Below are positions 45,442 to 54,997 of a stretch of 64,000 nucleotides of DNA, piece by piece; position 1 is the stretch's first letter; each line of letters opens with the position of its first letter. The notes under the pieces are model-generated. The model saw only the letters and a list, made by a program, of their open reading frames with translations. It was not told where the DNA came from and searched no databases. Position numbers and translations under genes: made by a program. Source of the stretch: Mycobacterium sp. E2479 (GTDB taxonomy: Bacteria > Actinomycetota > Actinomycetes > Mycobacteriales > Mycobacteriaceae); contig NZ_LZJR01000073.1 of the NCBI RefSeq assembly GCF_001667925.1, positions 1-64,000 on the forward strand, written 5' to 3'.

Positions 45442-46134
45442 TCAACGCAACGGTTTGTATCCGGCGTGTAGGGCGACGATGCCGCCGGTGAGGTTGCGCC
45501 AGCGCACTCCGGACCATCCGGCCTGCGTTATCTGCCGCGCCAGTTCCGCCTGATCGGGCCATGCCCTGATCGATTCCGCGAGGTACACGTAAGCGTCGGG
45601 ATTGCTGGAGACCGTCCGCGCCACCCGTGGCAGCGCCCGCATCAGGTACTCCTTGTAGACCGTGGCGAACAGCGCATTGGTGGGCGTGGAGAACTCGCAC
45701 ACCACCAACCGGCCGCCGGGGCGCGTGACACGGGCCATCTCGCGCAGCCCCGCCCGGGGGTCGACGACGTTGCGCAGCCCGAAACTGATTGTCACGGCAT
45801 CGAACACATCGTCGCCGAACGGCAGCCTGGTGGCATCGCCGGCGACCTTCGGAACGTCGCGCGCCGCACCCGCCGCCAGCATGCCGACCGAGAAATCGGC
45901 GGCCACGCACCACGCCCCGGACTTCCTCAGCTCCACAGTGGACACCGCGGTGCCCGCGGCGAGATCCAACACCTTCTGACCCGGCCCGATGCCCAGCGCC
46001 GACCGGGTGGCTTTGCGCCAGTACCGATCCTGCCCCATCGACAGCACCGTGTTGGTCACGTCGTACCGGCGGGCGACGCCGTCGAACATCGACGCGACAT
46101 CGCGGGGATCCTTGTCCAACTCCGCACGACTCAC
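45442..46134 (-). CDS. menG: Demethylmenaquinone methyltransferase
   Basis: A 230-residue UbiE/MenG methyltransferase (Mtb Rv0558) that carries out the final C-methylation of menaquinone with SAM. The UbiE hallmarks are present: [20 protein letters not shown] (15-34), SAM motif [10 protein letters not shown] (about 54), [15 protein letters not shown] (about 100) and SFGLRNV. GTG start at 46134. It is separated from mgtA, its neighbour in Mtb, by 10 kb of extra genes. Confidence 0.93.
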   Translation of the reverse strand: MSRAELDKDPRDVASMFDGVARRYDVTNTVLSMGQDRYWRKATRSALGIGPGQKVLDLAAGTAVSTVELRKSGAWCVAADFSVGMLAAGAARDVPKVAGDATRLPFGDDVFDAVTISFGLRNVVDPRAGLREMARVTRPGGRLVVCEFSTPTNALFATVYKEYLMRALPRVARTVSSNPDAYVYLAESIRAWPDQAELARQITQAGWSGVRWRNLTGGIVALHAGYKPLR

Positions 46135-46191
46135 GCGAGAAACGCTACCCGTTAGGGGAATGCGGTCGCGCGGTAGGCGTTGTATGACTGC

Positions 46192-47016
46192 GTGACGGAA
46201 AAAGTTTGGTTTATCACCGGTACATCGCGAGGTTTCGGACGGGCGTGGACGATCGCGGCGCTAGAGCGCGGTGACAAGGTCGCCGCCACGGCGCGCAACA
46301 CCGCCTCGCTGGACGACCTGGCGCAGAAGTACGGCGACGCGCTGCTGCCCATCCGTCTGGACGTGACCGACCGGGCGGCGGATTTCGCGGCGGTCAGGCA
46401 GGCGCACGACCACTTCGGCCGGCTGGACATCGTGGTGAACAACGCCGGCTACGGTCAATTCGGGTTCATCGAGGAGCTCTCCGAGCAGGACGCGCGGAAC
46501 CAGATCGAGACCAATGTCTTTGGGGCATTGTGGATCACGCAGGCGGCACTCCCCTACCTGCGCGAGCAGGGCAGCGGGCACATCATCCAGGTTTCCTCGA
46601 TCGGAGGCATCACAGCCTTTCCGTTGGTGGGTATCTACCACGCGTCGAAGTGGGCGCTGGAGGGCTTCTCGCAAGCGCTGGCGCAGGAGGTCGCTCCGTT
46701 CGGTGTGCACGTCACGTTGATCGAGCCGGGTGGCTTCGACACCGACTGGGCCGGTGACTCTGCCGGGCACGCCGAGCCGCTGGCGGCCTACGACGACGTT
46801 CGCGCCGCCGTACAGGCGGAGCGCAGCCGCCGGTGGGCCAGCCCGGGTGACCCGTCGGCGTCCGCGGCCGCGCTGCTCAAGGTGGTTGACGCCGAAAAGC
46901 CGCCACTGCGAGTGTTTTTCGGAGCTTCCCCCCTGGAGACGGCCAAGGCCGACTACGAAAGCCGGCTCGCGAACTGGGAGGAATGGCAGCCCGTCGCGGA
47001 GCTCGCGCAGGGGTAA
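46192..47016 (+). CDS. Short-chain dehydrogenase/reductase
   Basis: A 274-residue classical SDR from the GTG at 46192 (TTG at 46180 also possible). The cofactor motif TGTSRGFG (near 8-15), DVTDRA, NNAG (about 83), the catalytic Ser in QVSSIGG (about 133) and YHASK (about 147-151) are all in place. The Arg after the cofactor glycine region favours NADP(H). The substrate is unknown. It is the first gene of the 10-kb block between menG and mgtA. Confidence 0.88.
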   Translation: MTEKVWFITGTSRGFGRAWTIAALERGDKVAATARNTASLDDLAQKYGDALLPIRLDVTDRAADFAAVRQAHDHFGRLDIVVNNAGYGQFGFIEELSEQDARNQIETNVFGALWITQAALPYLREQGSGHIIQVSSIGGITAFPLVGIYHASKWALEGFSQALAQEVAPFGVHVTLIEPGGFDTDWAGDSAGHAEPLAAYDDVRAAVQAERSRRWASPGDPSASAAALLKVVDAEKPPLRVFFGASPLETAKADYESRLANWEEWQPVAELAQG

Positions 47017-47041
47017 TTCGCGGCTATCTCGAGACGGCGTT

Positions 47042-50000
47042 TCAGGCCATCGCGTCGGCCTGCGCCACGTATCCCTCGAAGTCTGCAGCGAGGGCGTTCT
47101 CCCGGAAGCGAGCCAAGAACTTCTGGTAGCCGAGCTTGTCTCCGCTGTTCCTGGCAAGGAGCGCCTGCAACCTCAGAATGGGCAGTTGGTGCAGGACGAA
47201 GCCCGGCTCAGTCGGCACGGCAGCCAGCCTGTCCACGGCTTCCTGGGCTTCATCGATGTCGGATTCTGTGCCGCGATCAAGTAATGCCTCGCCCAGCACC
47301 GCGGTGGCAGGACCACGAAAGACCATCTCGTCGGTGGCGAACTGCTCGTCGAGAACCCGGCGTGCCAAAGCGATGGCGCCGTCGAACTCGCCGGACCGAA
47401 GTCTTGCCCGAGCGAACTCGAGATCGGTCAGCCTCCGCAATGTGGCGGTGAGTTTCTCGCGAACGATCATTTCGCGCGCTGCGGTCAATGCCTCAATGCC
47501 GGCCGTGTGGTCACCCTCGGGACCGTGCAGCAATGCCATCGCTCGATTCAGGTATGCGAAGCTGACGGCGGCGTTGTCCCCCGACTGGAGCGCGATCTCC
47601 AGTGACTCCGATGTCAACGAGATGTCCTCCGCGTCGGGCACTATGGCATCGTTTCCCGTCGCGACCGCTAATTTGTACACCTGCGCCAGAATTCGGGTCG
47701 TCGCGTCAAACGACCGCGCGGTCGCAATGCCTCGTTTGATGTCGGCCCGCCACCCCGCGCGGCCCAAGAACATCGCCGATGCGCCCCGCAAGGTAATGGC
47801 CCAGGAGAGCGGAGATCCGATGACGAAGTTCCCCATGACGGGGTCACCGTCTGCGAGGTCAATAATGCGCTGCGCCAGCCGCTGGCTTTCAGCCGCCTCA
47901 CCGGCTTCCCAATTCGCCTGGGCCGCCCCATAGAGGAGGCCCACGACCATATTTGGCTCTCCGATCGACTCAACCAGCACGGCGAACTCGGACGCCGCAT
48001 GCACGGCTTCCCGGTGGCGCGAATTGAACGTCAGCGTGTTGAGGTAGCCCGCCATGCCCACTGCCAGTGACTTCTTGTCGCCAGCCGCGGCCGTGATATC
48101 GCGCAAGTCATCGAAGCCAGTGGTTTCTGGAACCCCACCCACGCGAAAGGCGCTGCCGCACAAGAAAGCCCGCGGTGAGATCCGCATCGCCAAACAGTTT
48201 GGACGATCGTCGGACATTTGGTCGGCAACCCGTGCGGCCTGTTCCCAGCTTCCGCGTGCCGCACGGATGTCGCGCGGCCCATAACCCGTCGCGGCGCGCA
48301 TAAACCATTCATATGCCTCGGCCAGCTCACCCCCGGACTCATATTGAGCAGCGATCATGGCCGCCCCCTCGCCGGTGGCTGCGGCGCTCGTCTGCAGCAT
48401 CATCGCCGCCACGCGCCGGTGTAAGTCCGAGCGCGCGGCCTTGAGCTGTGATTCGTATGCCACCTTCTGAGTGAGCGGATGGTGGAACGCGTATTCGGCA
48501 TCGTCTCCGTAGGTGACTTGGTCGACCAGCTCGGCTTCGATGAGTGGCGTCAGGTCTGTCCGCTCGAGCAATCGCTCCAATAGCTCGGCGCGAAATCGAG
48601 CGCCGATGACCGCTGCGGCGTTCAACGTCCGCTTCGCCAAGGGAGTGAGCCGGTCGATACGGTCACCGATGGCGGCCTGCAAAGTGGGAGGTACGTGCAC
48701 GTCGCCTACTTCTCTTAGGCACACGTAGGCACCCGGCTCGCCCTCGATCTCACCCCGCTCCGCCAGATCGCGCACGATCTCTTCGGCGCAGAATGGTATG
48801 CCCGCCGCGCGGTCGGCCACCACCGTGGACAACCTGCCAACCGACGAATCCCCACCGAGCAGCTCACCCAGTAACTCGTCGATGTACGAATCACTCAGCG
48901 GTGCAAGCACGATGGCCGCGGCTTCGGTGAGTTCCGACAAGGTCCCCTGATACTCGGGGCGATACGTGATCAACATCGTGGCTCGCATTCGAACGAAGGC
49001 GGCCCCGAAATCGGTGAGCATTGATTCGCTGACGCCGTCTATCCAATGCGCGTCTTCGATGACATATACGGCGGGCTTCGCCCGACCCAGCGAAACTGCG
49101 TTGATGAGCTCGATGAGCCGCCGCCGCCGGGCGTCCGGGCTTATGTCGGGCGCCAGCATATCGGTGTCACGGATGCCCAGCAGCTCATCGAGCAACAGCA
49201 GGTCCTCGGCGTCGGTATGCGGCACGGCTGCGCGCACCCGCATCCGGGCGGCTTGTGGTGTGAGACCGCCGAGTCCGAACACTGCGCGTAACAGTCGTGA
49301 GATCACGTGGAACGAGATCTCCCGGGTATGCGATTCGCAGTAGGTGGAAAACACCTCGAAGCCACGGCTTGTCGCGGCAGAAACGGCTTCGCGGACCAAT
49401 CGCGTCTTGCCGATGCCCGGCGGCCCCGAGACGGTGACCACAGATCCGACCCCATCGAGCGCCCTATCCAAGATCGCCGAGATCGCCACCGTCTCCGACT
49501 CGCGGCCCACGAGGCGAGAGCGCCGACGACCCACCCGGCGTTCGGCCGACGCGGACAATAGCCGACGCGCTGGCACGGCATCCACGGAACCCTTGATGCG
49601 GACGAATTCCTTTGCGCCCAAGGCGAAATCGTACTCGACGAGGCCGGCGGTGGACTCGCTGAGCATCACCCCACCCGGCGGGGCGACCGACTCCATCCGC
49701 TGAGCCATCCCGACCTGCTCACCGACGGCGGTGTAACCCAAAGACCCCGAACCGATCTCGCCCGCGATCACCTGACCGGAGTTAAGTCCTACCCGCAACT
49801 GGAGGTCCACGCCATCGCGGTCCCGGATTTCGACGGCAAGCCGCTTGGTCTCCTCCTGGACACCCAAGGCCGCCAGACAAGCCCGGGTCGCGTGATCCTC
49901 CATCGCCACCGGAGCGCCGAACACGGCCATGATGCCGTCGCCGGTGAACTTGTCGACGGTGCCGCCGTAGCGCTGCACGACCGCCACGCAGCGGTCCACC

Positions 50001-50233
50001 AGCTCGGCCATGATCTCGCGCAGCCGCTCAGCACCAACCGCCGCCGCGATGTCCATCGAATGCACCACGTCGGCGAATAGCACCGTTACCTGCTTGTACT
50101 CCGCCGATCGACTGACCTTTGTGACCGGCGCGCCGCACTCGTTACAGAACTTGGAACTCAGTGGCAGTTCGGTACCGCACGACCCACATTGCAGGCCCGC
50201 AGCTGGCAGTGCACCGCGACTACCGTCATCCAC
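47042..50233 (-). CDS. Class III nucleotidyl cyclase fused to STAND-type ATPase and helical repeats (paralogue 1)
   Basis: 1063 residues. N-terminal zinc ribbon (CGSCGTE then CNECGAP, about 16-36); class III cyclase domain (about 45-215) with LFADVVHSMD metal site and KFTGDGIMAVFGAP; ATPase domain (about 240-560) with Walker A GPPGIGKTRL (about 272) and Walker B-like VYVIEDAHWID; C-terminal ~500 residues of TPR-like helices. The position that usually has the transition-state Asn (VNxAxR) reads VGMAQR, with the Arg kept, so activity is uncertain. There is no C-terminal LuxR helix-turn-helix. GTG start at 50233. Likely a cytosolic signal-transduction ATPase. Confidence 0.87.
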   Translation of the reverse strand: MDDGSRGALPAAGLQCGSCGTELPLSSKFCNECGAPVTKVSRSAEYKQVTVLFADVVHSMDIAAAVGAERLREIMAELVDRCVAVVQRYGGTVDKFTGDGIMAVFGAPVAMEDHATRACLAALGVQEETKRLAVEIRDRDGVDLQLRVGLNSGQVIAGEIGSGSLGYTAVGEQVGMAQRMESVAPPGGVMLSESTAGLVEYDFALGAKEFVRIKGSVDAVPARRLLSASAERRVGRRRSRLVGRESETVAISAILDRALDGVGSVVTVSGPPGIGKTRLVREAVSAATSRGFEVFSTYCESHTREISFHVISRLLRAVFGLGGLTPQAARMRVRAAVPHTDAEDLLLLDELLGIRDTDMLAPDISPDARRRRLIELINAVSLGRAKPAVYVIEDAHWIDGVSESMLTDFGAAFVRMRATMLITYRPEYQGTLSELTEAAAIVLAPLSDSYIDELLGELLGGDSSVGRLSTVVADRAAGIPFCAEEIVRDLAERGEIEGEPGAYVCLREVGDVHVPPTLQAAIGDRIDRLTPLAKRTLNAAAVIGARFRAELLERLLERTDLTPLIEAELVDQVTYGDDAEYAFHHPLTQKVAYESQLKAARSDLHRRVAAMMLQTSAAATGEGAAMIAAQYESGGELAEAYEWFMRAATGYGPRDIRAARGSWEQAARVADQMSDDRPNCLAMRISPRAFLCGSAFRVGGVPETTGFDDLRDITAAAGDKKSLAVGMAGYLNTLTFNSRHREAVHAASEFAVLVESIGEPNMVVGLLYGAAQANWEAGEAAESQRLAQRIIDLADGDPVMGNFVIGSPLSWAITLRGASAMFLGRAGWRADIKRGIATARSFDATTRILAQVYKLAVATGNDAIVPDAEDISLTSESLEIALQSGDNAAVSFAYLNRAMALLHGPEGDHTAGIEALTAAREMIVREKLTATLRRLTDLEFARARLRSGEFDGAIALARRVLDEQFATDEMVFRGPATAVLGEALLDRGTESDIDEAQEAVDRLAAVPTEPGFVLHQLPILRLQALLARNSGDKLGYQKFLARFRENALAADFEGYVAQADAMA

Positions 50234-50319
50234 GTCAGTATCGTGTCACCGCTGGTCAACGATGTCTGCAATATCGCTGCACCGCCTTTGGGCAAAGTCT
50301 TTAGAGTCTCTCGCCGCCG

Positions 50320-53300
50320 TCATGGCATCGCCGCGGCCCGCGCGATGTGGCCTTCGTACCCGTGTTCGTCGGCCATGGCGCGATACCGATCCCGGAAGTC
50401 CTGATAGGAGGCGTCCTCACCGCGCGCTCGCGCCAGCAGCGCCCGCAGTCGTAGTACCCAGACCTCACGTATCGCCAGGAACTCTTCGGCCGGCTCGTTC
50501 GCCAGCCGCTCGATTGCCGCCTCGGCTTCGGCCACGTGATCGACGGGTGCGCAATCGAGCAATGTCTCCACCAGAGCGCCCGTGGCTGGAAGGCCCCAAC
50601 CCAGCCCCAGCCCCTTGCGGAACAGATGGTCGACCGCGGCAAGCATGAGCGGTATGGCCTCATCGCGGTCTCCACGGCGAACCTTCTCCCGCGCCAAGTA
50701 CACCTCGACGATCGATAACTGCGACAGGAGATATCGACGGCGTACCGACCCATTGTTGGACTCGGCTAGCAGCTTTCGCCCTCGGTCCCGCTCCTTGGCC
50801 GTCTCTCGGTGCACCAGCGCAACACCCAACGTCATCCGCGCGATTGCCAGTGCCATATCATCACCGGATCGTTCGGCGATAACTAATGAGTTTTCGATCT
50901 CGCGTACCGCACGGTCGTCGGATCTCATTGCGCCGTAGGCTATTCCCGCGAAGTATACGTATGCCACGACCGTGACGTAGGACATGGGGTCGGTGCTGCG
51001 GGCCATGGCCAGACCCTGCTCCAGGCCTTCTCGCCATCCGCCGCGGCCGAGGGCATAACGACCGATCGCCCGGTTCGTCAAGGCGAGCGCAAGGGGAGAT
51101 CCGATGATGAAGTTGCCTTTCGCCGGATCACCGGCGGCCAGGTCGATGACTCTCTGGGACCACCGCAATACATCCGAATATTCGGCGTTCTCACCCTTGG
51201 TGAAGATGGGCGCGACGGACAGCCCCACTGTCAGGGTGGGCTCGTCGATCGACTCGATGAGAGCCATGGCCTCCGATGCCAGCCGCGATGCCTCCCGCAG
51301 CCGGTCGTCAAGCGCATGATCCATCACCAGCCCTACCATGCCAATGGCCAGTGAGGCCTTGTCTCCCGCGGCGGCGCACAGTTCGCGAAATTCCTCAAAG
51401 CGCTCACCGGCCACGTGCTCGTTGACCCGGAAGGCGATGCCACACAACATGGTTCGGGGTGCGATGCGCATGGTCAATCGGTTGGGATCGTCCGCGGGTA
51501 GCGCGTCGGCGATCGTTCGGGCGCGCTCCCAGCTCAGCCAGGCCGCGGCGATGTCACGGTTGGTCGCCCATGCCGCCGCCCGCATGTGCCAGCCATAAGC
51601 GCCGTGCTCGTCACCGGCGGCCTCCAAATGTTCGGCTATCAAGGCGGCATTTTCATCGGCCACGGCCGGAGCACGTGATTCGATCGCTGCCGCAATGCGC
51701 CGGTGCAGCTCGGCGCGATCCGACCTGAGCTGCGATTCGTAGGCCACCGTCCGAATCAGCGGATGGTAGAACACATACTCCGATCGCTGGCCGGACCCGA
51801 TCCGATTGATGAGCTGGGCCGACACCAGCTCCTCGAGCGCGGGCTCGATGCCCAACGTCTCCAACAGGTCCCGGTTGAAGTTCGAGCCGATGACCGCCGC
51901 CGCGCTCAGGGTGCGTTTTGCCTTCACGTCCAGCCGGTCGATGCGCGCGGCGATGGTGGCCTGCAGCGTGGCGGGCACGCGCACCGCGGCCCCGTCCGCC
52001 GTCGAGCTGTACGCGCCCGAGGTGCCCTGCAGCACGCCGCGATCAGCAAGCTCTCGCACCATTTCTTCGGCGAAGAACGGGTTTCCCGCGGCCCGCTCGG
52101 TGATCCTGGTGGCCAACTCACCGACTGTCGGGTGTGTTCCGAGCAGCTGCAAGACCAATCCTGCGGTTTCCGGATCACTCAGTGGCGGAAGGGCGATGGT
52201 TCGGGCGCCAACAACCCGGCTCAACGCACCGTGGTATTCGGGACGGTAGGTGACCAATGTCAGCGTGCGTGTCTGCGGGATCACGGTGATGAAATCGGCC
52301 AGCAGTGACTCGCTGACCTCATCGATCCAGTGGGCGTCTTCGATGACGTAAAGCGCCGGCGTTTCGCGGGCCAGCGACGCTGCGTTGACCAGCCCGGTCA
52401 ACCGCCGCCTCCGCGCATCCGGATCGATCTTGGGCAGTCCCACGTCGGGGTCGGCGATGCCCAGTAGGTCGTCCAAGAGCAGCAAGTCCTCCGGTTCCGC
52501 GTCGCGAGCCTGAGACCGGATCCGCTCCCGGGCGGCGGGCGGGTCAAGACCATTGATGCCCGTGACCGCGCGCAGCAGGCGCCCCACGGCGTGGAAGGGG
52601 ATCTGGCTGGTGTGTGATTCGCAGGAGGCGACGAACACGTCGACGCCGCGAACTGCTGCCATCGCGGAGACGTCACGCGCCAGACGGCTCTTGCCGATAC
52701 CCGGTGGCCCCACCACGCCCACCACCGCGCCGTCGCCCTCGAGTGCGCGCTGCAGCAAACCCTCGACCGCCGACATCTCCTCGCGCCTACCGACCAGCTT
52801 CGACTCGGCATGCCAGTCATCGCGCTGCTCGTCGCCCATGCCCAGCAGCCGATGGGCCGGCACTGGCGTGTCGGAACCCTTGATGTGAACCAACTCGGGT
52901 GCACCGAGGTTCGCCGCGCCTTCGACGAGTCGGGCCGTCGACGCGCTGAGCATCACCCCGCCCGGCGGAGCCGCCGATTCCATCCGCTGAGCCATGCCGA
53001 CTTGCTCGCCTATGGCGGTGTAACCGAAAGGCCCCGAGCCGATTTCGCCGACGATCACCTGCCCGGAGTTAAGCCCCACCCGTAACCGCAGATCTACCCC
53101 GTCGCGGGCGCCGACGTCGACGGCAAGCCGCGTCGTGTCCTCCTGAACCCCCAACGCCGCCAAGCAGGCGCGAACGGCATGGTCCTCCAACGCAACCGGC
53201 GCGCCGAACACCGCCATGATGCCGTCGCCGGTGAACTTGTCCACGGTGCCGCCATATCGCTGCACCACCGCCGCGCAGAGGTCGGCGACATCCGCCATGA

Positions 53301-53493
53301 TCTCTCGGAGCCGCTCCGCGCCCACCGCCGCGGCGATGTCCATCGAATGCACTACATCGGCGAACAAGACCGTGACCTGCTTGTACTCCGCGCGGGTATC
53401 GGGTCCTTTGACTGGCGAGCCGCAGCCGTGGCAGAACCGAGCGTTCTCCAGAGGCTCAGTGCCACACGTTTGGCACGCCGCTATGGCCGTCAT
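50320..53493 (-). CDS. Class III nucleotidyl cyclase fused to STAND-type ATPase and helical repeats (paralogue 2)
   Basis: About 1057 residues from the ATG at 53493, which has GGAGGG at 8 nt; an upstream ATG at 53538 is possible. The domain order is the same as in the downstream paralogue: zinc ribbon (CQTCGTE, CHGCGSP), cyclase domain with FADVVHSMD, KFTGDGIMAVFGAP and the same VGMAQR substitution, Walker A GPPGIGKSRL and LYVIEDAHWIDEVSES, then long helical repeats. Cyclase domains are almost identical by eye, the C-terminal repeats clearly diverged, as in an old tandem duplication with different inputs. 86 bp separate the two genes on the same strand. Confidence 0.87.
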   Translation of the reverse strand: MTAIAACQTCGTEPLENARFCHGCGSPVKGPDTRAEYKQVTVLFADVVHSMDIAAAVGAERLREIMADVADLCAAVVQRYGGTVDKFTGDGIMAVFGAPVALEDHAVRACLAALGVQEDTTRLAVDVGARDGVDLRLRVGLNSGQVIVGEIGSGPFGYTAIGEQVGMAQRMESAAPPGGVMLSASTARLVEGAANLGAPELVHIKGSDTPVPAHRLLGMGDEQRDDWHAESKLVGRREEMSAVEGLLQRALEGDGAVVGVVGPPGIGKSRLARDVSAMAAVRGVDVFVASCESHTSQIPFHAVGRLLRAVTGINGLDPPAARERIRSQARDAEPEDLLLLDDLLGIADPDVGLPKIDPDARRRRLTGLVNAASLARETPALYVIEDAHWIDEVSESLLADFITVIPQTRTLTLVTYRPEYHGALSRVVGARTIALPPLSDPETAGLVLQLLGTHPTVGELATRITERAAGNPFFAEEMVRELADRGVLQGTSGAYSSTADGAAVRVPATLQATIAARIDRLDVKAKRTLSAAAVIGSNFNRDLLETLGIEPALEELVSAQLINRIGSGQRSEYVFYHPLIRTVAYESQLRSDRAELHRRIAAAIESRAPAVADENAALIAEHLEAAGDEHGAYGWHMRAAAWATNRDIAAAWLSWERARTIADALPADDPNRLTMRIAPRTMLCGIAFRVNEHVAGERFEEFRELCAAAGDKASLAIGMVGLVMDHALDDRLREASRLASEAMALIESIDEPTLTVGLSVAPIFTKGENAEYSDVLRWSQRVIDLAAGDPAKGNFIIGSPLALALTNRAIGRYALGRGGWREGLEQGLAMARSTDPMSYVTVVAYVYFAGIAYGAMRSDDRAVREIENSLVIAERSGDDMALAIARMTLGVALVHRETAKERDRGRKLLAESNNGSVRRRYLLSQLSIVEVYLAREKVRRGDRDEAIPLMLAAVDHLFRKGLGLGWGLPATGALVETLLDCAPVDHVAEAEAAIERLANEPAEEFLAIREVWVLRLRALLARARGEDASYQDFRDRYRAMADEHGYEGHIARAAAMP

Positions 53494-53651
53494 TCGACCC
53501 TCCGCCGATCGGGCCCCCAAGGTTTTTAGAGTCCTCAAAGGATAGGCGGTTGGGTCGTTCCCGCGGTACTGACCCGTATCAGGTAGTCGAATACCCGAGT
53601 CATCCGGTCAACTTCGGAGGAAGATTGCGCACAGCTGCCCGGAGGTAGACC

Positions 53652-54881
53652 GTGACCGAAGACGCAATCAGCATTGGTGGAGTCGATCTCGCCGACCCAC
53701 GCACGTACGCGGCGGGCATACCGCACGAGGCGTACCGCGCGCTGCGCGAGCGCATGCCGGTGGCATGGCACCCGTATCAGGACGGACCGGGGTTTTTCGC
53801 CCTGACCGGCTACGACGAGGTTCTAGCCGTCTCCCGCGACAGCGTCACGTGGTCGTCGGAGGCGACGGCGGTGTGGTTCGAAACACCCAGTGCGGATGAC
53901 CTATTCGACCCGCGGGGCGTCATGATGATCACGATGGACCCGCCGCGCCACACCGCGCTGCGGACCCTGGTCAGCAAGGGGTTCACGCCGCGACAGGTCG
54001 CCAAACTCAATGCGCGCATCGAGGACATGGCGGGCGACGTGGTCGACACCGTCGTCGAACGAGGCGAGTGCGACTTCGTCAAGGCGGTCGCCGGGGCGTT
54101 GCCCTCATACGTCATCGCCGAATTGCTCGGCATTCCACTGATAGACGGTTACCGACTCTACGAGCTGACCGAAATCATGAATACCGGGCTGCTCGGCGAC
54201 CAGCACGCCACCCAGGCAGCGATGGAAATGATGGCGTACTCCACAGACCTGATGGCCCGCAAGCGCGCGCATCCCGAGGATGACATCGCCACATCGCTGC
54301 TGCATGCCGAAGTCGATGGTCAATGCCTCACCGACCTGGAATTCAACTCCTTCTTCATGCTGCTGATCAACGCGGGCGGCGACACCACCCGCAACCTGGT
54401 CGCCGGCGCCATGTGTGCGCTGATGGAGAACCTCGAGCAGCGCGCCAAGCTGGAGGCCGACCCGTCACTGCTGCCGACGGCGGTCGAGGAGCTGTTGCGC
54501 TACGTCAGCCCGGTGATAGCGTTCACCCGGACGGCCATGGAGGACACCGAGCTGCGCGGGGTGCCGGTCAAGAAGGGCGATCGGGTGGCGATGTTCTACC
54601 CGTCGGCCAATCGGGACGAGAAACTTTTCGCCGATCCCGACCGACTCGATCTGACCCGAAACCCCAACCGGCACCTTGCATTCGGCGCGGGGGGCACACA
54701 CTTCTGTCTCGGCGCGAACTTGGCCCGAGTGGAAGCTTGCGCGCTGATATCCGAGGTGTTGACGCGGATGAAGAACCTTGAGCCGGCCGGTCCCGTCGAA
54801 CGGATGGCGTCGACCTTGATCAACGGCATCCATTCGATGCCGGTTCGGTTCACGCCGGGTTGCCCCGTGCGCACTCGGTGA
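53652..54881 (+). CDS. Cytochrome P450 (family not assigned)
   Basis: A 409-residue P450 with I-helix NAGGDTTRN (about 238-246), ExxR in VEELLRYVSPVIAFTRTA, and haem loop FGAGGTHFCLGANLAR with Cys352. GTG start at 53652 with a strong GGAGGT. It resembles the steroid/terpene-active P450 groups near CYP125/CYP142/CYP124 in general layout, but I cannot place the family by eye. It is divergent from cyclase paralogue 2 and in tandem with another P450. Confidence 0.9.
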   Translation: MTEDAISIGGVDLADPRTYAAGIPHEAYRALRERMPVAWHPYQDGPGFFALTGYDEVLAVSRDSVTWSSEATAVWFETPSADDLFDPRGVMMITMDPPRHTALRTLVSKGFTPRQVAKLNARIEDMAGDVVDTVVERGECDFVKAVAGALPSYVIAELLGIPLIDGYRLYELTEIMNTGLLGDQHATQAAMEMMAYSTDLMARKRAHPEDDIATSLLHAEVDGQCLTDLEFNSFFMLLINAGGDTTRNLVAGAMCALMENLEQRAKLEADPSLLPTAVEELLRYVSPVIAFTRTAMEDTELRGVPVKKGDRVAMFYPSANRDEKLFADPDRLDLTRNPNRHLAFGAGGTHFCLGANLARVEACALISEVLTRMKNLEPAGPVERMASTLINGIHSMPVRFTPGCPVRTR

Positions 54882-54997
54882 TCGCGTGAGATAAGTACCA
54901 GGACCCCAAGACAGGTAGTCGGCTACGCGTGTGCTTGACGGCCCAGACCTCGAGGCTGGGACATGAAGGTAAGCACCAACGACTTCTGGGGGCCACC

